A DNA stretch of 64,000 bases from Gordonia lacunae (GTDB lineage Bacteria > Actinomycetota > Actinomycetes > Mycobacteriales > Mycobacteriaceae), in the NCBI RefSeq assembly GCF_002149015.1, contig NZ_NGFO01000007.1:124001-188000 (forward strand). The letters are read 5' to 3'. Positions 58,126 through 64,000 of the stretch are shown piece after piece; within the stretch, counting starts at the first letter, position 1; each line of letters opens with the position of its first letter. The position numbers and the translations under genes are program-made. A model generated the notes under the pieces. That model saw nothing but the letters and a program-made list of their open reading frames with translations. It was not told the DNA's origin and ran no database searches.

Positions 58126-59910
58126 CTACTCCTCGACCTCCACCCCATGCCTGGCAGCGAACTCAGCGAGGCCATCGTCGTAACCCTGGCCGATTGCACG
58201 AAGGCGCCACAGGCCGTTACGTCGATAGATCTCCGCGATGATCATCGACCGTTCAGTCGTCGCGGCGTCTAAAACTGCTGTTGCGAATGTGAATTCGGCT
58301 GCGTCAACCGTTACTGAGATAGCGCCGACATCCCCGAAGGTTGCTTCGCCGTCGATTGCGGCTCCAATCGTGATTCGCTCGATCTCGTCTGGAACCGCGG
58401 CGAGGTCGATGCTGACGCCTTGCTCGCGGTCACCGTCGATCGAAAGTCGTGCGAAACCATCTGGACTGGCCGGTTGGTTGTAGAAGATGAACTCGTCGTC
58501 TGACGGGACTCTCCCGTCACCCGCCAACTCGAATGCGACGACATCGACGTCGGGGTCTTCGGACGGGTCACCCTTCGCAGATGTCCACGCAAGGTTGACC
58601 GTGAATCTATCCATCCCCTTCGGAATGTCGACGACGGCGCCAGCGGGCAACGACGTTGGCGCGGGCCTCGTTTCCGCGCTGCCGTCATCGACGCGCTTCG
58701 GTTCAGGTACAGCTGGTTCGCTGGCGTCCGCGACACTCAAGACATGATGGGCCTCAAGGACCGGAAGCCCCCGGTCCCGGGCTTTCGCAAAGCGCCCATC
58801 GGCTTCTCCCCCGCTCAGCACAAGAATGTGTGTGACTGCAGTAGTCAAGTTGATGGCAGGCACCGCACCAAGCTGGACAAGGCGTGCCCGCACCGCCGTC
58901 GCGTCGCTGTGGAGTCCTCCCAGCACGAGAACCCGTCGACCGGACCATGGCAGTGAACTCGACGCCCGTCGCGGGGGTGTCCCGCGAGTCCGGGCCGGCG
59001 AAGGAATGACCTCTATCACCGGAACCGATTTCAGTGTGCCGGGCACGACGCGCTCGGCCAACGAGAGCGCAGTCGCTTCATCAACCAATGGGATTCCCAG
59101 TTCTTGGGCGCGCTGCAACTTGCGGCTGTCCGGTGCCCCGGGATTGGCGACAAGCAACCCCGTCTTGCCGCTCACCGCGTTCATCACATCCAATCCTGCA
59201 TCTGCCAGACGGCGAGCCAGCTCGAGGCGAGGCGCATGCGTCGGTCCTGTGATCACGACTTTGGTGCCCTGGATCAGTCCCACAGCCGAGTCATAACGGC
59301 CGGGGTCGGTCCACGGGCATGGCACTCTGGTGACCTTGTCTGGATGCGCGCGAGTCGCAGCACCGCACGCGACGACGGGCAGTGGCAATCCCAATGTGCT
59401 TGCAAGACCGGTACTCCGTCGAAACACCTCCAGCAAGGTTCGCACGTCATCGCCGGCGTCGTGGGCGGCTCGTTGTGGGACCGACCAGTGCTGAGCAAGT
59501 GTCGAGAGTTTGGCGTTGGGGACGTCCAATTGGAGCCGCCGCGTCAAGGTGATGGTGCACAAACGATGAGTGATCGGGAGAGTAACCCCTGCTCGTCGCG
59601 CCTCCTCGACGAGGAAGCCGTGGTCGAAGGCCGCGTTGTGCGCAACCAGCGTCCGACCTTCGAGCAGTTCACGTAGGTCCTCCACTGCAGAGTCAAAGGT
59701 CGGCGAACCGTTGAGACGCTCGCGCGTAAGGCGATGGATGTGAACGGGACCCGGATCGCACCCGGGGTCGAAGAACGACGAGTACTCGCCGACAACGTGT
59801 CCGTTTACGTCCAACGCAATCGCGGCCAAACTGAGTACACGGTGCTGACGCGAACTCAATCCGGACGTCTCGACGTCGACCAGCGTCCAACCTCGCCCTA
59901 CAGATGACAC
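58126..59910 (-). CDS. DEDDh exonuclease-BRCT-BRCT-TerD fusion protein
   Basis: 594 residues. Residues 1-165 form a DEDDh 3'-5' exonuclease with all catalytic residues: D12/E14 in V-D-V-E-T-S-G, D96 in H-N-A-A-F-D-H, and H150/D155 in A-H-D-A-G-D-D. Two BRCT-like segments follow (about 215-285, with G-T-K-V-V-I-T-G, and 325-395, with G-R-R-V-L-V-L-G-G). Residues 425-594 are a TerD calcium-binding stress-protein domain (D-D-E-F-I-F-Y-N-Q, V-S-I-D-L, I-A-E-I-Y-R-R-N-G-L-W-R-L). GTG 59910 begins the exonuclease domain. Suggests a DNA-repair or defence role; stand-alone gene. Confidence 0.88.
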   Translation of the reverse strand: MSSVGRGWTLVDVETSGLSSRQHRVLSLAAIALDVNGHVVGEYSSFFDPGCDPGPVHIHRLTRERLNGSPTFDSAVEDLRELLEGRTLVAHNAAFDHGFLVEEARRAGVTLPITHRLCTITLTRRLQLDVPNAKLSTLAQHWSVPQRAAHDAGDDVRTLLEVFRRSTGLASTLGLPLPVVACGAATRAHPDKVTRVPCPWTDPGRYDSAVGLIQGTKVVITGPTHAPRLELARRLADAGLDVMNAVSGKTGLLVANPGAPDSRKLQRAQELGIPLVDEATALSLAERVVPGTLKSVPVIEVIPSPARTRGTPPRRASSSLPWSGRRVLVLGGLHSDATAVRARLVQLGAVPAINLTTAVTHILVLSGGEADGRFAKARDRGLPVLEAHHVLSVADASEPAVPEPKRVDDGSAETRPAPTSLPAGAVVDIPKGMDRFTVNLAWTSAKGDPSEDPDVDVVAFELAGDGRVPSDDEFIFYNQPASPDGFARLSIDGDREQGVSIDLAAVPDEIERITIGAAIDGEATFGDVGAISVTVDAAEFTFATAVLDAATTERSMIIAEIYRRNGLWRLRAIGQGYDDGLAEFAARHGVEVEE

Positions 59911-60221
59911 AGCAACCCCGCATTCGACAGCTCGACTGGTGCATCCGGCAGGCGGATCCTCGGCCAGCGGACGGGCCCTGGGCGCAAGGCGCATCCGGAC
60001 AACTCGGTCACTGTAGCGGTTGGCCAACCGACGGGAGGCAAACCGTGGATTCGAACCACAAGTTCGGCACAGAACTCGATCTGTCTGCGCGCCTGCTGCT
60101 TCCGCGACCCGGTGACGGGTGTCCATTAAGCACGCAAGGCGTTGTAGTCCGTTCCGACCAACCGCGACGGTGTCGGACCTGTCCGATACATTCGGTTCGT
60201 TCCCCCGCAGATGGAGGTCCG

Positions 60222-60365
60222 ATGTCCAACGAGCTCGTCCAGGTGCAGGTGTGGACTCTGGCAACGGAAGAGGCGGTCATCCCCGCCGTGCTGAGCGGTA
60301 AAGAACGGTGGATCGACACCGGCGGAGCGGGCGCGCGGGGCCCCGTTGGACCCGGGAAGTGGTAA
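60222..60365 (+). CDS. Short reading frame, possibly a truncated gene start
   Basis: 47 codons beginning MSNELVQVQVWTLATEEAVI, with a good GGAGG site 5 bp before the ATG at 60222. It stops at 60363-60365 while the neighbouring frame continues with different coding-like sequence. It may be the 5' remnant of a longer gene. No family assigned. The stretch 59911-60221, upstream of it and of the exonuclease gene, shows no gene. Confidence 0.3.
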   Translation: MSNELVQVQVWTLATEEAVIPAVLSGKERWIDTGGAGARGPVGPGKW

Positions 60366-60570
60366 GTCTGCTCCCGAATCTCGAGATCGTCCTGCTTATC
60401 GGTGGTTCAGCTCGCGCGGTTGGCGTCGTGCGTCCATCACGCGCGCCAGCATCTACGTGCCGGCAGGCAAGATTCCGCACTGTTCGATGCGCGGCTTGAA
60501 CACCGCGGGCGGGCGCGAGCGGTCCGAAGCCGCGATAGCCGACGTATCGACGAGACTCATGCTGGCCTGA
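60308..60570 (+). pseudogene. Frameshifted fragment resembling a uracil-DNA-glycosylase-like C-terminus
   Basis: In one frame L-L-P-N-L-E-I-V-L-L-I-G-G-S-A can be read. A one-base shift near 60411-60415 continues as R-G-W-R-R-A-S-I-T, then P-H-C-S-M-R-G-L-N-T-A-G-G-R-E-R and a stop at 60568-60570. The hydrophobic strand plus a P-H-x-S-x-R-x-L-N-T segment resembles the end of uracil-DNA-glycosylase-fold proteins (cf. P-H-P-S). No N-terminal part is present. Weak, remnant-level call. Confidence 0.3.
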
Positions 60571-60722
60571 GTACCCACCTGGAACGGATGAGGACTGCGG
60601 TGACGTTCCGCCATCGGCGTGCAGTCGTAGCTTCGGGACGCCCACACGGTTCCGACTAGCATGGACCAGTGCGCTGTGCAGCAGAATCTCTCGCTGCCGT
60701 CGAACCGCCCTATTGTCATCGC

Positions 60723-61253
60723 ATGACGACTGACACGCATGGTGCGCAAGGAGTGTTGCGAACACGCTCCGCGTCCACACCGTCCACGGTGTGGCTAGCC
60801 ACCGGACTGATGATCACCGGAGCGAGCATCCAGCTCATCGGCATGTTCCACGCGCTCTCGTTGGTCGACGCAGTTAGGGAAGAAGCGCGTCTGCGGCAGT
60901 CAGTTCGCCTCGGTGACGGATCGACCTATCGGACCTCTGACGCACTAGATGTCGCGAGCGAGACCGGGACCAACGTCGCGACCGGGTTGATCGTCGCGTC
61001 CTGCCTCGCTCTTGCCGGGCTCTGGCTACTACTTGCGTACGCCAACCTGCGCGGTTTCCGCTGGGCACGCGTGGCGGCTACCGTCATCGGCGCGGTAGGC
61101 ATCGTCTCCGGGTTTGTGTCCGTCGCAACCTATGACAAGTCGGTAACCGGCACGCTCGACGTGCTGCTGCTGGTGATCGAAGTAGCCGTACTGAGTCTCC
61201 TATGGCTTCCGCGCTCGACCGCCTACTTCCGGCAGGTTTCGGCGTCGGGGTGA
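60723..61253 (+). CDS. Hypothetical four-helix membrane protein
   Basis: 176 residues. Helix 1 (T-G-L-M-I-T-G-A-S-I-Q-L-I-G-M-F) is followed by a ~45-residue polar loop, then a helix pair (G-L-I-V-A-S-C-L-A-L-A-G-L-W-L-L-L and A-A-T-V-I-G-A-V-G-I-V-S-G-F) and a final helix (V-L-L-L-V-I-E-V-A-V-L-S-L-L-W-L). No enzymatic motif. Similar short membrane proteins are common in actinobacteria. ATG 60723. Confidence 0.68.
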   Translation: MTTDTHGAQGVLRTRSASTPSTVWLATGLMITGASIQLIGMFHALSLVDAVREEARLRQSVRLGDGSTYRTSDALDVASETGTNVATGLIVASCLALAGLWLLLAYANLRGFRWARVAATVIGAVGIVSGFVSVATYDKSVTGTLDVLLLVIEVAVLSLLWLPRSTAYFRQVSASG

Positions 61254-61326
61254 AGTAACAGCCAGTTGGCCCTCCGCTGCCCGCTGCCACGGTCGATGGT
61301 CCGGGAACGTTTGGCAGAATGCGGGC

Positions 61327-61932
61327 ATGGTCGAACAGAGCATCTGGATGCTGAAGTCCGCCGCGGATCCCAACCACTCCAGCTGGTACGTCGAACGCTT
61401 CCGCACCCTGGCGCGCGAGGGTAACGACCTGGTCGGCGAGGCTCGGCTCATCGACGCGATGGCTCCGCGCGGGTCTCGCATCCTCGACGCCGGGTGTGGC
61501 CCGGGGCGCGTGGGCGGGTACCTCGCCGAGGTCGGACACCAGGTCGTTGGCGTCGACGTCGACCCGGTCCTCATCCAAGCCGCTGAAGAAGACCATCCAG
61601 GCCCGCGATGGCTGGTGAACGACCTCGCCGAACTCGATCTCCCCGCCCGCGGCATCGACGAACCGTTCGACCTGATCGTCTCGGCCGGCAACGTGATGGC
61701 GTTCCTCGCGCCGAGCACCCGTGTCACCGTCCTCGAGCGGCTGCGCGCACATCTCCGCGACGACGGCCGCGCAGTGATCGGCTTCGGCGCCGGCCGGGAC
61801 TACGCATTCGACGAGTTCCTCGAGAACGCAGCCACCGCCGGCTTCGCTCAGGACCTGCTCCTGGAATCCTGGGACGTCCGGCCGTTCACCGACAAGTCAG
61901 AATTCCTCGTGGCGGTCTTGCGGCCCGCATAG
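61327..61932 (+). CDS. Class I SAM-dependent methyltransferase
   Basis: 201 residues. Motif I is I-L-D-A-G-C-G-P-G-R-V-G-G-Y-L, the acidic end of strand 2 V-V-G-V-D-V-D, and F-D-L-I-V-S-A-G-N-V-M corresponds to motif IV. Small-molecule methyltransferase of unknown acceptor. ATG 61327, single gene. Confidence 0.87.
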   Translation: MVEQSIWMLKSAADPNHSSWYVERFRTLAREGNDLVGEARLIDAMAPRGSRILDAGCGPGRVGGYLAEVGHQVVGVDVDPVLIQAAEEDHPGPRWLVNDLAELDLPARGIDEPFDLIVSAGNVMAFLAPSTRVTVLERLRAHLRDDGRAVIGFGAGRDYAFDEFLENAATAGFAQDLLLESWDVRPFTDKSEFLVAVLRPA

Positions 61933-61990
61933 AGGTCACCTGCTTGGCATCTGGAATGCCAACCGTGAAGAGCTATGAGCGACACCCGAA

Positions 61991-62488
61991 TCAGCCGTCG
62001 GCGGTCCCGAACGTCCCCTCAGTGATCTCGACGTCAGGCGACAGCGGCTGTCGCATCCGCCAGCGTTCAGTCAGCTTCGACGCGGCGATCTTCCACTCGC
62101 CGTCTTCGACGACGTACTCGTCGTCGTACTCCCCCAGCATGACCGTCTCGGTCCGGTCGAGCAGGTTCACCTGACGGAAGCGCAACGACCATCGCCCCGT
62201 CGCAGTCGTCTCGCTGGTGAGGGCGATGTCCGGATGCATGCCGTGGTGCATGTCCATGACGGCGAACCGGCCATCGACCTTGTGCAGCGCGACCCGCCGG
62301 AAGATGTCCGTCAGAGCGTCGGCATCGTCGAAGGTTCCCATCGGCCCGTAGTCGATCCGCGCGCCGGCGCGGACGAAGCAGCCGCGAAATGCGTCCGCGT
62401 CTTTGGCATCTGACGCTCGCCAGTAGCGGTACTTGAGTCGCCCGATCGCAGCGACGTGATCATGCTCCGAATCAGTCGTCATCGTCAT
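61991..62488 (-). CDS. SnoaL-like / nuclear transport factor 2 family protein
   Basis: 165 residues, about the usual SnoaL_4 length. R-L-K-Y-R-Y-W-R-A-S-D-A-K-D-A-D-A-F starts the domain; D-M-H-H-G-M-H-P-D is the His-rich strand; E-W-K-I-A-A-S-K-L-T closes it. Possible dehydratase/isomerase; substrate unknown. ATG 62488 (GAAGAACGG upstream) or ATG 62482. Distinct from the copy at 3304. Confidence 0.83.
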   Translation of the reverse strand: MTMTTDSEHDHVAAIGRLKYRYWRASDAKDADAFRGCFVRAGARIDYGPMGTFDDADALTDIFRRVALHKVDGRFAVMDMHHGMHPDIALTSETTATGRWSLRFRQVNLLDRTETVMLGEYDDEYVVEDGEWKIAASKLTERWRMRQPLSPDVEITEGTFGTADG

Positions 62489-62674
62489 CCGTTCTTCGTT
62501 GCACTGGCCCGCTCGCTCGGAGCCTGAGCGGATCCGCCGACACCCGAGAGGATGGTCTGCGGAAGGCGGCGCTCGGCCGAGCTTTCGGGACGCTACTACG
62601 AGTTGGGGCACGTTGGCCTTGCGGGAGACGGAACGGTGTAGTCTCGTCCCGCATCTGTAAAGCCGCGTATTTAA

Positions 62675-62694
62675 CATAGATGCCACCATCTATG
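62675..62694. promoter_or_regulatory. Perfect 8-bp palindrome upstream of the last gene
   Basis: CATAGATG-CCAC-CATCTATG is a perfect inverted repeat with a 4-bp loop, 59 bp before the ATG of the next gene, in a comparatively AT-rich stretch. Possible operator or leader hairpin; no regulator gene adjoins. Confidence 0.45.
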
Positions 62695-62753
62695 GACGTT
62701 GGCGCGACTCTGTGAAGAGCACACTGCTGCCGTACACCTGTAGGGTGGCCACC

Positions 62754-63635
62754 ATGGCTGATGATGACTCTGCCTCCAGCGAGTTCGCAACCGAGTTCTC
62801 AAGGTACCTCGATGAGAACCCGTCTGAGCGAGAGCGTCTGCACGAGAGCCTTCAAGTGTTCGCTCAGAACGCGTTGAGGATTAGCAGCGGTCTAGAATCG
62901 ACGATAGCTACCTTTGCGAAAGCTAGCGCGCAATGGGTGGAACAGTGGCAAGCCGCGACTCACGAGTTACTACCGGCCTTCGCCAAAATCGGGGAAATGC
63001 TAGACCGAGCGCTACCTTCCAACATGCCACGTAATCCCAGCCCCGCTCTCGAAGCACTCGAGGAAGTACTTGAGACTGATGGCATACCCATCATCCATGT
63101 TCCTCGCGCCGAGATAGTCCGAGAGATTCTCTATGCTACATCGTTCGACGATCGTCTTAAAATCATCGAAACACGACAGAGTGACATCGCTGAGGATTGC
63201 GCACTAGCTTTGGCAGATAAAGACTTCGCGTCCCTGGCAGGCCAGGCACCGCTCGCGAAACGGGCGGTGGAAGCATTCAGGGACGGACATTACGAAAGCG
63301 CACAAGCTCTTTCGATCGCAGTGTGCGACACATACCTCAAAAGCTATCTGTTCACCAAAACTGGCTACAAAAAGATGGCAAAGGAGGTAAAGCTCAAGGA
63401 AGACGATGAAGCGCCAGCAGCCTTTGCGTTCAACTTCTTGTACGCGTTAGCTCCGGTTGCTTCATTCCTGACCGAGTGGCATCCAGGTGACGAGCCGCTC
63501 ACCAAGTTGTCGCGCCACGTGAGTATCCACTTCGCAAGCACCGACCACTTCAGCCAAGTTCACGCGACTCTCTCGCTGATGCTCGTCACAAGCATGACAG
63601 TGGCAATCGACTGGGCTGAACGGTTCGTGAAGTGA
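62754..63635 (+). CDS. Hypothetical protein, largely helical
   Basis: 293 residues, start ATG 62754. The N-terminal ~100 residues are helical and amphipathic (R-L-H-E-S-L-Q-V-F-A-Q-N-A). The middle holds D-R-L-K-I-I-E-T-R-Q-S-D-I-A-E-D-C, and the C-terminal third, with K-L-S-R-H-V-S-I-H-F-A-S-T-D-H-F-S, contains a His pair and a hydrophobic helix pair. No known family recognised. Codons ending in A/T are frequent compared with the rest of the window, suggesting acquisition. Confidence 0.7.
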   Translation: MADDDSASSEFATEFSRYLDENPSERERLHESLQVFAQNALRISSGLESTIATFAKASAQWVEQWQAATHELLPAFAKIGEMLDRALPSNMPRNPSPALEALEEVLETDGIPIIHVPRAEIVREILYATSFDDRLKIIETRQSDIAEDCALALADKDFASLAGQAPLAKRAVEAFRDGHYESAQALSIAVCDTYLKSYLFTKTGYKKMAKEVKLKEDDEAPAAFAFNFLYALAPVASFLTEWHPGDEPLTKLSRHVSIHFASTDHFSQVHATLSLMLVTSMTVAIDWAERFVK

Positions 63636-64000
63636 CGAAAATTCTGCCAGTACTTCATCGTAATCACTAGCATCTAGATATCTTGGTCATTTACTTGTGC
63701 AATGTCATCGGGTACAACCCGAAATCCTTGGCCGCCATCCTAACTTCATCTCACGAGATTAAGCGATACTGCTGCGTCTAGTCGTGTAGTTCCCCTATGC
63801 TCGAAAGTCGTAGCCACGACGACAATGATCTCTACCCGTCCGTCGAACACTTAGGCCTGCACCAGGCCGTCGACCGGCAAAGCGCAGTCCTACCGTGGTG
63901 GTCAGTCGGACATCATGGGCGGCCCGACCGTCCCCCCTGCCGACGGCGGCGGTGTAGGTCCGTTCGATCCGGGCGACGATCGCGATCTGAAGCTGTTCCC
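63636..64000. other. Terminal 365 bp without an assigned gene
   Basis: 63636-63800 is AT-richer and shows no coding signal. From ATG 63915 a plus-strand frame (MGGPTVPPADGGGVGPF and on) stays open to the window end, and a minus-strand frame is open from 64000 to a stop at 63795-63797. Neither has a recognised domain or a clear ribosome-binding site, so the next gene cannot be assigned. Confidence 0.4.

Noticed and set aside
63795-64000. Partial gene on either strand at the window end
   Set aside because: Two competing open frames without domains or clear start signals; undecidable from the visible 200 bp.

Overview
The window is high-GC DNA from an actinomycete, most likely an order Mycobacteriales member such as Gordonia or a close relative. 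That is an inference from gene content: a UdgX-type uracil-DNA glycosylase, an F420-type LLM oxidoreductase, a DUF3558 lipoprotein, type VII-secretion-style (WXG-like) proteins and codon use dominated by G/C in third positions. No rRNA, tRNA, CRISPR array, integrase or transposase gene was recognised.

Layout. 1-12.7 kb: end of a pyridoxine kinase gene, a zinc alcohol dehydrogenase with a coupled hypothetical gene and udgX, a SnoaL-like protein, an SDR-type protein, a YihY/BrkB membrane protein, a paired SMR efflux system, divergent doxX/marR with two operator-like palindromes, an XRE regulator divergent from an SDR gene, then a nitronate monooxygenase and sugar porter. 12.9-24 kb: a PAS-GGDEF-EAL c-di-GMP protein, a solo beta-ketoacyl synthase, an LLM oxidoreductase, an ABC exporter pair and a PadR/membrane-protein pair. 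24-31 kb: a molybdopterin protein overlapping a flavin reductase, glutathione peroxidase, DUF1295 protein, NDH-2-like flavoprotein, enoyl-CoA hydratase and acyl-CoA synthetase. 31.5-36 kb: an ECF42-type sigma factor with a frameshifted DGPF partner gene, a VanY-like peptidase, a DUF2235 hydrolase, and a VOC/ArsR pair. 36.4-42.2 kb: a branched-chain-type ABC importer in which LivH, LivM and LivG are one polypeptide, plus LivF, binding protein and a divergent TetR regulator.

43.5-48.6 kb is a self-contained catabolic unit: an IclR regulator divergent from four translationally coupled genes (PEP-mutase/isocitrate-lyase-family lyase, aconitase-type large and small subunits, MHS-type transporter). 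Both the lyase and the small subunit depart from the usual active-site motifs, so the substrate is open. 48.7-58 kb is a polymorphic-toxin locus: a 2100-residue RHS protein with a type VII-secretion-like N-terminus, a probable immunity gene directly downstream, two coupled helper genes, and a divergent WXG-like gene plus lipoprotein. Next to it is an unusual DEDDh exonuclease-BRCT-BRCT-TerD fusion. The last 4 kb looks less GC-rich and holds genes of unknown function and a broken fragment.

A striking non-coding theme is a family of roughly 100-bp hairpin repeats (core CTCCCTGAGGTGCGAG ... GAGCCTCGAAGGGC with its inverted copy) at several intergenic sites, often touching stop codons, with one half-copy read in frame inside the RHS gene. 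Separate 35/37-bp, 36-bp and 21-bp tandem arrays also occur.
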